A DNA stretch of 64,000 nt. It comes from Bacteroidota bacterium. GTDB lineage: Bacteria > Bacteroidota > Bacteroidia > Cytophagales > Cyclobacteriaceae. The notes beneath the pieces are model-generated. The model worked only from the letters and a program-made list of their open reading frames with translations. It made no database searches and was not told the origin of the DNA. Where the stretch lies: the NCBI GenBank assembly GCA_018266435.1, contig JAFEAL010000018.1:47246-111245 (forward strand), written 5' to 3'. Made by a program: the position numbers and the translations under genes. The stretch's first letter is position 1, and every line of letters starts with the position of its first letter. Shown here piece by piece: positions 54,843 to 63,827 of this stretch.

Positions 54843-55199
54843 ATGAACTTAAAACTGATAAAGACTAAAAAGGACTACCAACAAGCATTGGACAGACTTG
54901 AGATAATTTTTGATGCAAAAAAAGGAACTAAAGAAGGAGACGAACTTGAAATATTGGGCATATTGATTGACCAATACGAAAACGAACATTTCCCAATTGA
55001 CTTGCCTGACCCAATTGAAGCAATAAAATTCAGAATGGAACAACTTGGCTATACTCAGACAGATTTAGCAAAAGTCGTTGGACTCAAAAGTAGAGCGAGT
55101 GAAATATTGAGTAAAAAGAGAAAGTTATCGCTGGACATGATTAGACACCTTCATGAAAAATTAAACATTCCAACTGACGTATTGATACAATCTTATTAA
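54843..55199 (+). CDS. higA: HigA-family antitoxin
   Basis: The 118-residue protein pairs with HigB and represses the operon. Residues 1-60 are helical and contact the toxin (DALRLEIIFDAKKGT-type region). A HTH-XRE domain spans about 62-115: MEQLGYTQTDLAKVVGLKSR and SKKRKLSLDMIRHLHEKLNI. The ATG at 54843 is used; a TTG at 54834 would overlap the higB stop and may also serve. The likely operator is the palindrome at 54522-54537. Confidence 0.85.
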   Translation: MNLKLIKTKKDYQQALDRLEIIFDAKKGTKEGDELEILGILIDQYENEHFPIDLPDPIEAIKFRMEQLGYTQTDLAKVVGLKSRASEILSKKRKLSLDMIRHLHEKLNIPTDVLIQSY

Positions 55200-55222
55200 A
55201 CGGCACGAACCGTCAACAAAAC

Positions 55223-55363
55223 GTTTATGCAATTGCGGGGTGTAGTGTTAAATTGCAGGGTATGTTTCAAATGCAGGTCAGTCACGGGGGACAATTTTGC
55301 GGCAGGTCAGTCTTAGCATTTCGCTGCGGTGCTAAGCCCTCCTAATCCCGCAACTGTATAAAC
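55223..55363. repeat. Long nested inverted-repeat element downstream of higBA
   Basis: GTTTATGCAATTGCGGG (55223-55239) pairs with CCCGCAACTGTATAAAC (55347-55363) in 15 of 17 positions. Inside lies a perfect 7-bp hairpin, CTTAGCA (55312-55318) with TGCTAAG (55330-55336). There are also two copies of GCAGGTCAGTC (55273-55283 and 55302-55312). It resembles the long foldable ends of gene cassettes, but the canonical GTTRRRY core was not found. No gene lies between higA and the adenosine-kinase-like gene. Confidence 0.6.
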
Positions 55364-55401
55364 TCAAACGAGATGTGACATTAAAAATAAAATATTAGTA
55401 C

Positions 55402-56394
55402 ATGAAATACGATGTGTTTGGTGTGGGCAATGCCATTGTGGATATTGTAACCGAAGTAGATCACCACTTTTTTGAAAAAAACGAAATAGAAAAAGGCGTG
55501 ATGACCCTGGTGGATGAAAAACGACAACTGCACTTGATGTCGGTCATTGACATGAAGAAAAGCCGATTAAGCGGAGGCGGCTCAGCCGGAAACACAGTGG
55601 TTGCGCTAAGTCAGTTTGGAGGAAAAAGTTTTTACTCCTGCCTGGTAGCTCAAGATGAACTTGGAAAATTTTTTCTTGACGACCTGAGCCATCATGGGGT
55701 GCACACTAACCTGAAATACGAAAATTGCCCAGCCGGGCACTCAGGCCGCTGCTTAGTAATGACATCGCCCGATGCCCAGCGTACCATGAACACATTCTTG
55801 GGAGTCAGTTCATTTTTGTCTCCCCTGCACCTCGATGACGAAGCTATCCGCAACTCATCTTACGTTTACCTCGAAGGCTATTTAGTGGCCAGCCCCAAAG
55901 GGCTCGATGCCATGAAAGAGGCAAAAAAAATTGCCGAGCGAAATAAAGTACAAGTGGCGCTCACATTTTCTGACTCGAGCATGGTAAAATATTTTTCAAA
56001 ACAGATGGAAGAAATTGTGGGTGCCAGCGTTGACCTGCTTTTTTGCAATGAAGAAGAAGCCATGATTTTTACCGGAACAAACTCACTGAGCATAGCCAGA
56101 GAGAAATTAAAGTTATCAGCCAAACGGTTTGTTATAACGCGGGGAGCCAACGGTGCCCTGGTATTTGATGGCGACACATTTGTTGACATTGAGCCTTACG
56201 CCACAAGAGCCATTGATACCAACGGGGCAGGCGATATGTTTGCCGGAGCATTTTTATATGGCATTACCCACGGCCACAGTTTTGCAGGCTCGGGCAAACT
56301 GGCTTCGCTCGCTTCCTCACACGTGGTAAAACAATGGGGGCCACGTTTGCAAAAAACTGAAACAGAAAAAATTTTGAGGGAGTTTAATGGATAA
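55402..56394 (+). CDS. PfkB-family carbohydrate/nucleoside kinase (adenosine kinase-like)
   Basis: The 330-residue ribokinase-fold protein has the motif GGGSAGNTVVALSQFGGKSF and the catalytic GANGALVFDGDTFV. The C-terminal signature is DTNGAGDMFAGAFLYGI, with the catalytic Asp in GAGD. The sequence is closest in style to adenosine kinase; sugar or other nucleoside substrates cannot be excluded. It lies between the HigBA insert and an MBL-fold gene, with which it probably forms an operon. Confidence 0.85.
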   Translation: MKYDVFGVGNAIVDIVTEVDHHFFEKNEIEKGVMTLVDEKRQLHLMSVIDMKKSRLSGGGSAGNTVVALSQFGGKSFYSCLVAQDELGKFFLDDLSHHGVHTNLKYENCPAGHSGRCLVMTSPDAQRTMNTFLGVSSFLSPLHLDDEAIRNSSYVYLEGYLVASPKGLDAMKEAKKIAERNKVQVALTFSDSSMVKYFSKQMEEIVGASVDLLFCNEEEAMIFTGTNSLSIAREKLKLSAKRFVITRGANGALVFDGDTFVDIEPYATRAIDTNGAGDMFAGAFLYGITHGHSFAGSGKLASLASSHVVKQWGPRLQKTETEKILREFNG

Positions 56395-56399
56395 CGGTT

Positions 56400-56407
56400 T
56401 ACCTTTA
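56400..56407 (+). promoter_or_regulatory. Candidate -7 element (TACCTTTA) before the MBL hydrolase
   Basis: TACCTTTA, one base off TAnnTTTG, lies 5 bp after the kinase stop and 4 bp before the next ATG, again implying a very short leader. Confidence 0.25.
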
Positions 56408-56411
56408 CTGA

Positions 56412-57065
56412 ATGTTATCCATTCAACCATTTACCTTCAATGCCTTTGCTGAGAATACCTACGTGGTTTTTGACGATACCCGCGAGGCGGTGATCATCGA
56501 TCCGGGGTGCTACACCCGCGATGAACAAAAAGAACTGGCCTCCTTCATTGACCCAAACAATCTTCATGTAAAGTACATTCTCAACACACACGGACACATC
56601 GATCATGTGCTGGGCAATGATTTTGTTAAAGACAAGTACAAAGCCCCTCTGCTTATCCATCCGATAGAAGAACCGGTGTTGCGTTCAGTAAAAAACTATG
56701 CACCTGTGTATGGTATGGAGGGATACAAAGAAGCCTTGCCTGACGGCTACCTCAGTGAAAAAGAGCCGGTACAGTTTGGTCATACTCGCTGGCAAGTACT
56801 TTTCCTACCCGGGCACTCCATAGGTCACGTGGGATTTTACGATAAGCAAGAAAAAATAGTCATTGCGGGCGATGTACTTTTTGCCGGAAGTATTGGGCGC
56901 ACCGATTTGCCCGGAGGAGATTTCGATACCCTCATTCAAAGCATTCGCCAAAAACTTTTTTCTCTTCCCGATGAAACGGTGGTCTTTCCGGGGCACGGGC
57001 CAACCACCACCCTTGGTGTAGAAAAAATTTCCAATCCTTATTGTGCACTGAACGTAATAAGATGA
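56412..57065 (+). CDS. MBL-fold metallo-hydrolase (glyoxalase II-like)
   Basis: The 217-residue protein has the di-metal motif NTHGHIDHVLGN (HxHxDH). Further metal ligands lie in LPGHSIGHVGFY, IAGDVLFAGSIGR and FPGHGPTTT. It resembles YcbL/glyoxalase II-type thioesterases, but without the HAGH C-terminal domain. The start immediately follows a TACCTTTA box, and its stop overlaps pssA (ATGA). Confidence 0.9.
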   Translation: MLSIQPFTFNAFAENTYVVFDDTREAVIIDPGCYTRDEQKELASFIDPNNLHVKYILNTHGHIDHVLGNDFVKDKYKAPLLIHPIEEPVLRSVKNYAPVYGMEGYKEALPDGYLSEKEPVQFGHTRWQVLFLPGHSIGHVGFYDKQEKIVIAGDVLFAGSIGRTDLPGGDFDTLIQSIRQKLFSLPDETVVFPGHGPTTTLGVEKISNPYCALNVIR

Positions 57066-57748
57066 ACTATTTAAAGTATTTACCCAATACTCTCACCTGT
57101 GGTAACTTGGTTTGTGGTTGCCTGGGTATTGTTTTTTGTTTAGAAAACAGAAGTGTGCCCACGGCCTATTTTGTATGGGCAGCAGCCGGCTTCGATTTTT
57201 TTGACGGCTTTGCCGCCCGCTGGCTAAAGGTTACCTCACCCATTGGTAAGGAATTGGATTCGCTTGCTGATGTAGTCAGTTTTGGTGTGCTGCCTTCGCT
57301 GGTGATGTACAAAATGCTCGGGGCTGCGTCCTCCCATCCGTACCTTCCGTTCATTGCTTTTTTAATTGCTGTTTGCTCTGCTCTTCGCCTGGCCATTTTC
57401 AACGTGGATGAAACCCAGCATGATTCATTCAAGGGACTTAATACACCCGCCAATACTATTTTTATTACCTCACTGGTTTTTCTTTCGGGCGATGTGGGTG
57501 CGTTTGTTCAGCAAGGTTGGATGCTGGTGTTGATCACGTTGGTCTTCTCAGCTTTACTTGTGTCGCGTATTGACATCCTGGCGTTTAAGTTCAAAGATTT
57601 TTCGTGGCAGAAGAACAAATTGCGGTTTACTTTTTTGATCTGTGCTGTATTACTTTTAGTGATTATGAAACTGCCGGCTATTCCATTGATTATACTATTG
57701 TATATCGCCTTTTCGTTAGCAGGAAAAGCATTGAAATTGGAAGGATAA
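57062..57748 (+). CDS. pssA: CDP-diacylglycerol-serine O-phosphatidyltransferase
   Basis: PssA makes phosphatidylserine, the precursor of phosphatidylethanolamine. The 228-residue membrane protein has the CDP-alcohol phosphotransferase motif DG(x)2AR(x)8G(x)3D(x)3D in FDGFAARWLKVTSPIGK and ELDSLADVVSFG. MNYLKYLPNTLTCGNLVCG is the typical start. The ATG at 57062 overlaps the upstream stop by 4 bp. No psd gene is in the window. Confidence 0.92.
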   Translation: MNYLKYLPNTLTCGNLVCGCLGIVFCLENRSVPTAYFVWAAAGFDFFDGFAARWLKVTSPIGKELDSLADVVSFGVLPSLVMYKMLGAASSHPYLPFIAFLIAVCSALRLAIFNVDETQHDSFKGLNTPANTIFITSLVFLSGDVGAFVQQGWMLVLITLVFSALLVSRIDILAFKFKDFSWQKNKLRFTFLICAVLLLVIMKLPAIPLIILLYIAFSLAGKALKLEG

Positions 57749-57762
57749 TCGAACCCTTTTGC

Positions 57763-60700
57763 GTGGTCAAATTTTTACTGTTTTGTGGAATGCTCAGTGC
57801 GCTGGATGCCGTAGCGCAAAATTCGGTATTCAACACCGGGCAATGGTATAAGTTTTCTGTTACCTCGGATGGTGTGTACCGTATTGACTACAACACGCTG
57901 CAAAAAGCCGGGATAAACCCTTCGCAAATCAACCCAAAAAATATTCAGTTGTACACCAGTCAGCCGGGCATGCTGCCACAAGCTAACAATGCTCAGCGCA
58001 TCAGTGATCCAGTGCAGGTTGCCATAACCATAGTGGGTGAAGAAGATGGAAAATTTGATACGGGTGATTACATTCTCTTTTATGCACAAGGGCCAAATAT
58101 TTTTTCGTACAATTTCAAATCCGGATTTTGGGACTATCAAAAAAATTTATTCAGCGACAAGAATTATTATTTTCTTACTTATTCTGCAAGCCCAGGCAAG
58201 CGGTTGTCTGCAAGACAAAATTTAGCCGGTAATTTTCCGGTAATCAATCAGTTTAATGACTTTGCCTGTTATGAAAACGACTTGTACAATATTTTACACT
58301 CGGGGCGGCAGTGGTTTGGTGAGCAATTTGACCAATCGCTGCAACTCTCCATTCAGTTTAATGTGCCGGGCATCGTTCCCAACTCAGTCATCAAACTCAC
58401 CAGCCATGTGATGGCGCAGTCTACCAACCCTTGTTCATTCAATGTGAGCATGAACAACGCCTCCATTCTAACCCAGCCTGTAGCCGCCTGGCCTAACACG
58501 GAATATGGCACAAAGGGAGTCATTCAAATTGATACCGTTCAGTTTAATGAACAATCTGTTCAGGCTGCACAAAAAACCAATCAATTAATTACCTATCAAT
58601 TCAACAAAGCTTCACCGGGCTTATCGGTGGGGTACCTGGATTATGTATTGTTCTCTCTGCAGCGGCAACTAAACCTGTATAATGCCCAAACACAATTTGT
58701 TTCTGTTGCCAGTACGGCTAATGCAAATTCTACTTTTCAGGTAGGTTCAGTTACTGCATCTTCGTTAGTTTGGGATGTTACCAATTCACTCTCGGCAAAA
58801 TTGCAGCCGGCAACTTTTAGCAACACACAACTTACATTTTCTACTAATACTGACTCGTTAAAAAAGTTTGTGGTGTTTAATCCCACACAGGTTTCGTTGC
58901 CCACAGTAGAATCTGCCGTAGCTAATCAAAATCTTCATGGCATTACTTCGGCTGATTTGCTGATCATTACCAATACGGCTTGGCTTGCGCAAGCCAAGCG
59001 GCTGGCCTTTCACAGGCAAAGTCAAAACCAAATGAGCCCCGTAGTGGTTACAACTGACGCTATCTTTAATGAGTACGCAGGAGGTAAACCTGACTTTACT
59101 GCTGTGCGTGATTTCATCCGCGATGTGTTTAAAAAATCGGGTGGACAACTCAAATATGTTACCCTTTTTGGCCGAGGTTCGTACGACTACAAAAACCGTG
59201 TTTTAAGTAACACCAATTTCGTTCCGATTTACGAATCATATAATTCCCTTGACCCGCTGGCGTCCTATTCTTCCGATGACTATTTTGGTTTTCTTGAAGA
59301 CAGTGAAGGCGCCTGGCCAGAAAATCCGGCTGTCAATTATTCACTCGATGTTGGCATTGGCCGGCTACCGGTCAAAACTCTGGCCGAAGCTCAGTTGGTT
59401 GTCAATAAACTGATTGATTACGAAACTAACTCCAAACGGCTGACTTCGTGGAGCAACCAGTTTCTTTTTGTGGGAGACAGCGGGGATGCCAACCTACACC
59501 AAAGTTCAGCCGATCAGTTGGCTACAACGATTGACCAAAACTATGTTGATTTTTCATCTAAGCGATTCTTTGCTGATTCTTATCCGGCCGTTAGCGAGCC
59601 GGTAGGCCAACGAAACCCCGGGGCAATGAAGTCCCTTGATCTGGCTATACGAAAAGGATATGCCCTTGTAAATTATACCGGGCATGGCTCTGAGCAATTG
59701 TGGTCAAACGAACAGTTTCTGACTCCTGATTTGGTTCAGCGTTTAGAAAATGCTCCGTATTATCCTCTGTTTATTACAGCAACCTGCGACTTTGGGCGCA
59801 ACGATGATCCATCCATTATTTCATCGGGCGAACTTTTGCTGCTGCAAAATGGCGGAGGGGGGATCGGGTTAATTACTACTTCGCGTTTGGTCAGCTCGGC
59901 TACTAACTTTCCGTTGAACCAGGCTTTTTATCAATCTCTTTTCAATAAAGTCAATAACTCTTTTAGAACCATTGGGTCAGTATTTAAAGACACCAAAAAC
60001 AACAGTCTGGCCGGCATCAACAACCGCAATTTTTCATTGATCGGAGATCCGGCCATGAAATTAATTTTGCCCAACAACCAAGTGGTGGTCAATCAGATCA
60101 AAACCCTTTCGGGGGTTGATACCGTAAGAGCACTTTCACAAGTAACCATAACAGGGCAAATTCAAAACAACGGTACACCGCTCACTAATTTTAATGGAAC
60201 AGGATTTGTAACCGTGTACGACAAACCCCAAAACTTAGTCACCCTCGGAAACCCTAACAACAACACCAATCCCCCTGCTCCGCCATACAGCTACTCCGAG
60301 CGTGATAATAAATTATTCAATGGAAGTTTTTCTATTGCTCAAGGGTCTTTTCAATTCGATTTTATCGCACCCGATAACGTGATCAGTAACTATGACAAAG
60401 GCAAACTGAGTTTTTATGCTACCACACCTGATGGTGCAACAGCCACCGGAGGCTACACTAATTTTATTGTGGGTGGAGTTGAGCCTGCACCAATACCCGA
60501 CACAACCCCGCCTACCATAAAATTGTTTTTGAGCGACAGCACTTTTGTAAATGGGGGGACTGTCAGTTCAAACACGCAGTTATATGCACAGCTATTTGAT
60601 AAAAGCGGAATTAACACCGCATCGGTCAACCCACAAAAAGATATTATCGCCACGCTTGACAATAAGTGGGGCTATGTGTTAAATGATTACTACACAGCCA

Positions 60701-61164
60701 ACATTGATAACTTTACCAAAGGAACCATTACCTATCCGCTTGACACGCTAAGATCAGGTAGGCACCAGCTTACACTCACCGCATCCGATACCTATAACAA
60801 CACGGCTTCATCCACTATCAATTTTATAGTAGCTGAAGGATCGGGAATAGTGGTAACCAATTTCATCAATTACCCCAATCCATTTCAAAGCGGTCTAGAA
60901 ACCATTTTCCAATTCAATCAAACCCGAGCCGGGGAAGACCTCGAAGCCACACTCACTATTTTTGATCTGTATGGAAATATCATCGCTACAGTCAATTACT
61001 CCATCCCGGCCAGTACTTATGAAGTGAAATTGGGCACGTGGGATGGAAAAAATACAGACGGAACAAAATTCAGCCCGGGTTTATACGTTGCACATGTTTC
61101 TGTTCGTTCCTTGGTGGACGGAACTCAAAATGAGCAATCAACCAAGTTAATTATTATGAATTGA
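57763..61164 (+). CDS. porU: T9SS sortase PorU
   Basis: PorU is a C25-like cysteine peptidase that removes the sorting domain of T9SS cargo and links the cargo to LPS at the surface. The GTG at 57763 gives a signal peptide (VVKFLLFCGMLSALDAVA) and 1,133 residues; longer starts lie inside pssA. The peptidase domain has the catalytic His in NYTGHGSEQLWS (about residue 642) and Cys in TATCDFGRNDDPS (about 675). The C-terminus has a FlgD/T9SS-like fold (NYPNPFQSGLET, then GKNTDGTKFSPGLYVAHV). It is followed 25 bp later by porV. Confidence 0.92.
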   Translation: MVKFLLFCGMLSALDAVAQNSVFNTGQWYKFSVTSDGVYRIDYNTLQKAGINPSQINPKNIQLYTSQPGMLPQANNAQRISDPVQVAITIVGEEDGKFDTGDYILFYAQGPNIFSYNFKSGFWDYQKNLFSDKNYYFLTYSASPGKRLSARQNLAGNFPVINQFNDFACYENDLYNILHSGRQWFGEQFDQSLQLSIQFNVPGIVPNSVIKLTSHVMAQSTNPCSFNVSMNNASILTQPVAAWPNTEYGTKGVIQIDTVQFNEQSVQAAQKTNQLITYQFNKASPGLSVGYLDYVLFSLQRQLNLYNAQTQFVSVASTANANSTFQVGSVTASSLVWDVTNSLSAKLQPATFSNTQLTFSTNTDSLKKFVVFNPTQVSLPTVESAVANQNLHGITSADLLIITNTAWLAQAKRLAFHRQSQNQMSPVVVTTDAIFNEYAGGKPDFTAVRDFIRDVFKKSGGQLKYVTLFGRGSYDYKNRVLSNTNFVPIYESYNSLDPLASYSSDDYFGFLEDSEGAWPENPAVNYSLDVGIGRLPVKTLAEAQLVVNKLIDYETNSKRLTSWSNQFLFVGDSGDANLHQSSADQLATTIDQNYVDFSSKRFFADSYPAVSEPVGQRNPGAMKSLDLAIRKGYALVNYTGHGSEQLWSNEQFLTPDLVQRLENAPYYPLFITATCDFGRNDDPSIISSGELLLLQNGGGGIGLITTSRLVSSATNFPLNQAFYQSLFNKVNNSFRTIGSVFKDTKNNSLAGINNRNFSLIGDPAMKLILPNNQVVVNQIKTLSGVDTVRALSQVTITGQIQNNGTPLTNFNGTGFVTVYDKPQNLVTLGNPNNNTNPPAPPYSYSERDNKLFNGSFSIAQGSFQFDFIAPDNVISNYDKGKLSFYATTPDGATATGGYTNFIVGGVEPAPIPDTTPPTIKLFLSDSTFVNGGTVSSNTQLYAQLFDKSGINTASVNPQKDIIATLDNKWGYVLNDYYTANIDNFTKGTITYPLDTLRSGRHQLTLTASDTYNNTASSTINFIVAEGSGIVVTNFINYPNPFQSGLETIFQFNQTRAGEDLEATLTIFDLYGNIIATVNYSIPASTYEVKLGTWDGKNTDGTKFSPGLYVAHVSVRSLVDGTQNEQSTKLIIMN

Positions 61165-61165
61165 T

Positions 61166-61173
61166 TACCTTTA
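61166..61173 (+). promoter_or_regulatory. Candidate -7 element (TACCTTTA) before porV
   Basis: TACCTTTA begins 2 bp after the porU stop and ends 16 bp before the porV ATG. It could give porV some independent expression. Confidence 0.25.
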
Positions 61174-61189
61174 TCCCCGCATTTTTAGT

Positions 61190-62365
61190 ATGAGAAAATT
61201 TCTATCGGCTTGGCTTTTTGTAGGGTTAGCTCCTGTGATTGTAAACGCACAAGGCACTTCCGGTCAGGTAGTTGGCCAAGACTCTTCCAACCATGTCATT
61301 ACAACTGCTATGCCTTTCTTGGGGATAACGCCCGATTCGCGCGCAGCCGGTATGGGTGATGTAGGCGTAGCCACTTCGGCCGATGCCAACTCCAGCTATT
61401 GGAATCCTGGAAAGTTAGTGTTCATAGATAAAGGCGGGATGGGTTTCTCAACTTCTTATACTCCTTGGCTTGCCCGGATCATCAACGACATGAAATTGCT
61501 TTACCTCACTGGTTTTTATCGCATTGATCGCAATCAGGTGGTCTCTGCAGCACTCAAGTATTTTGATATGGGTGATGTACAATTCAGAACGGATCAAAAT
61601 ATTGAAAACGGGCGTTATAATCCTCGCGAGTTTGCATTTGATGTTACCTATTCAAGACTTCTTACTGAACATTTCGGCTTGGGTGGTTCATTGAGATATG
61701 CCCGCTCAAACCTCACCGGTGCTATACCCGGTTATGCCGATGCCAAGGCCGCCAATACCGTAGCCGTAGATATTGGTGCTTTTTATACCAAGCAGTTTGA
61801 AAGCCACAACTCCTCGCTTTCGTTGGGCGGATCCATCACCAATTTTGGATCAAAGGTTACCTACACAAGTCCTTCCAGTAAAGATTTTATTCCTGTCAAC
61901 TTACGACTGGGGGGTGCATTCAAAACAGAATTAGATCAACTGAACAGCTTAACATTTGCGTTAGATTTTAATAAACTGATGGTGCCCAGTAACAATACCG
62001 CCCAAAATAAAAATCACGGTACGCCACTCTTCAGCGGAGTTTTCGGATCATTTACTGACGCTCCTTTATCAAGAGAACTGGCCGAAATTAAAATTGCTAC
62101 CGGGGTGGAGTATTGGTATAACAATTTTTTCGCAGCACGGGTAGGTTATTTTTATGAAGCCAAAGACGAGGGTAACCGCAAATACCTCACAGCCGGTATG
62201 GGAATTCGCTACGAAATGGCTAACCGCGATGTGTTTGGACTTGATATGGCTTACATGGTGCCTACCGTCTTGGGCAACAATGCACTGGCACAAACTCTCC
62301 GCTTTACATTATTCTATGTTATGCCCGTAAAAACGGCCAAGCAAAATGACACGCCTAACGACTAA
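61190..62365 (+). CDS. porV: T9SS outer-membrane shuttle protein PorV
   Basis: PorV is an outer-membrane beta barrel that binds cargo sorting domains and carries them from the translocon to PorU. The 391-residue protein has a signal peptide (about residues 1-20), then TAMPFLGITPDSRAAGMGDV, the conserved PorV/LptO start. NSSYWNPGKLVF follows, and beta strands run to a last segment ending FTLFYVMPVKTAKQ. Adjacency to porU is typical. An M16 gene starts 9 bp downstream. Confidence 0.94.
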   Translation: MRKFLSAWLFVGLAPVIVNAQGTSGQVVGQDSSNHVITTAMPFLGITPDSRAAGMGDVGVATSADANSSYWNPGKLVFIDKGGMGFSTSYTPWLARIINDMKLLYLTGFYRIDRNQVVSAALKYFDMGDVQFRTDQNIENGRYNPREFAFDVTYSRLLTEHFGLGGSLRYARSNLTGAIPGYADAKAANTVAVDIGAFYTKQFESHNSSLSLGGSITNFGSKVTYTSPSSKDFIPVNLRLGGAFKTELDQLNSLTFALDFNKLMVPSNNTAQNKNHGTPLFSGVFGSFTDAPLSRELAEIKIATGVEYWYNNFFAARVGYFYEAKDEGNRKYLTAGMGIRYEMANRDVFGLDMAYMVPTVLGNNALAQTLRFTLFYVMPVKTAKQNDTPND

Positions 62366-62374
62366 TTTCTTTGA

Positions 62375-63625
62375 ATGATCGACCGAACGGTTGCCCCTGG
62401 TTTTTCTAAAAATTTTTCATTCCATCTTCCACAGCCGGAAATTTTTACTCTTACTAATGGAATAGACTTGGTCTTTTTGCCCGATGTTAGGCAAGAGATA
62501 ATTAAATTGGAAGTGGTATTCTCAGCCGGCAAATGGTATGAACCTCAAAACGGCATCTCTCACTTTACGGCATCTCTTCTTGATAAGGGTACTCCCCACC
62601 AATCAGCCAAAGAAATTTCAGAATTTTTTGATTATTACGGAGCCCATGTGGAAATTATTTCTGGCTACGATTATTCTTCTGTTTCATTATACTCACTGAG
62701 TAAAAACCTTAGTAAAGTTTTTCAGCTATTCGGAAGCATCCTCACTTCTCCTACATTTCCTGAAAATGAATTAGAACTACACAAAAAGCTATCCATTCAA
62801 GACCTGAAAGTGAATAACAAAAAAAACAGTTTTGTGGCTTCCCAGTTATTGCGAAAAAATATTTTTGGAAAGGATCACCCCTACGGAACAAGCCTGGAAG
62901 AACACGATGTTACCGCTATAACCATTGACCAAATCCGACTCTTCTACCGCGCCAAGTACTCACCAACTGCAATTTATTTGCTGGGGAACATTGCCCGACC
63001 CGAACTCAAAGAACTGATTGATTATTTTTCAAAACTCCCTGTCGTAAAACTTTCAGAAAAACACATTGAGTTAAATCCTTTCAAAGAAAATATTCATCAA
63101 CCCATGCCTGATAGTGTTCAAACATCCATTCGTTTTGGCCGAACTACCATTAACCGGTTGCATCCCGATTTTCCCAGTTTACTTCTTTTGAATCATCTTC
63201 TGGGAGGATACTTTGGGTCACGCCTAATGAAAAACATTCGCGAAGAAAAAGGCCTGACTTATGGGATCTACTCATCGGTTCAACCACTCAAACAACACTG
63301 CATGATGACTATTGGTGCAGATGTAAACTCTGAAGCACTACTAATCATTACAGAAGAGATAAATAAAGAACTCAACAAACTGATCAGTCATCCCGTTTCA
63401 GAAAAAGAATTACAAGTTTCAAAAAACCATTTTCTGGGAAACTTACAACTTGAAGTTTCAAATCCTTTTTCTGTGATGGAAAAAATAAAAATTTTAAAAT
63501 TATATCAATTGAACTCTGCTTTCTATTATAATCTAATCCAATCAGTTGATTCGATTGATAATAAAACTCTTCAGGCATGTGCGGCTAACTACCTGCATTC
63601 ATTTCAAACTGTTTCTGTTGGTTAA
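62375..63625 (+). CDS. M16 peptidase homologue lacking the zinc motif
   Basis: The 416-residue protein has the M16 fold: N-terminal half with the usual HxxEH site replaced by GISHFTASLLDKGT (no Glu or second His). The C-terminal R/Y element is intact as SRLMKNIREEKGLTYGIYSS. It is therefore probably a non-catalytic partner, like the alpha subunit of mitochondrial processing peptidase. A catalytic M16 subunit is not seen here. There is no signal peptide, so it is likely cytoplasmic. The 9-bp gap to porV suggests cotranscription. Confidence 0.85.
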   Translation: MIDRTVAPGFSKNFSFHLPQPEIFTLTNGIDLVFLPDVRQEIIKLEVVFSAGKWYEPQNGISHFTASLLDKGTPHQSAKEISEFFDYYGAHVEIISGYDYSSVSLYSLSKNLSKVFQLFGSILTSPTFPENELELHKKLSIQDLKVNNKKNSFVASQLLRKNIFGKDHPYGTSLEEHDVTAITIDQIRLFYRAKYSPTAIYLLGNIARPELKELIDYFSKLPVVKLSEKHIELNPFKENIHQPMPDSVQTSIRFGRTTINRLHPDFPSLLLLNHLLGGYFGSRLMKNIREEKGLTYGIYSSVQPLKQHCMMTIGADVNSEALLIITEEINKELNKLISHPVSEKELQVSKNHFLGNLQLEVSNPFSVMEKIKILKLYQLNSAFYYNLIQSVDSIDNKTLQACAANYLHSFQTVSVG

Positions 63626-63638
63626 TAAAATATTATAA

Positions 63639-63827
63639 AATAATAAGGATACATCCCCCATTATTGACGGTCTTATACAATGGCAATTAAACCTACATAA
63701 CGAGCATATCCTTGGCAGACAGTTTAATGTGGGTGCAGTAACGAAACTTTCTCTTTTCAGATTAAGCACTAAGTATAATTTTTCAAAAGTGAATACTATT
63801 TCGTTAAGAGCAAGTTTTGCATTTTGA
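63639..63827 (+). pseudogene. C-terminal fragment of an outer-membrane beta-barrel protein
   Basis: In this frame 62 codons read NNKDTSPIIDGLIQWQLNLH, then NEHILGRQFNVGAVTKLSLF and RLSTKYNFSKVNTISLRASFAF (in two parts), then a stop. The alternating pattern and the final Phe are typical of the last strands of an outer-membrane barrel. There is no start codon or signal peptide; a stop lies just upstream. It is best read as a decayed remnant. The rest of 63628-64000 shows nothing else I can support. Confidence 0.4.

Noticed and set aside
55223..55363. A canonical integron attC site
   Set aside because: The expected RYYYAAC...GTTRRRY core is not present, so only the general fold resemblance is claimed.
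57604..57762. A longer porU start
   Set aside because: It overlaps pssA and lacks a signal peptide; the GTG at 57763 gives a proper one.
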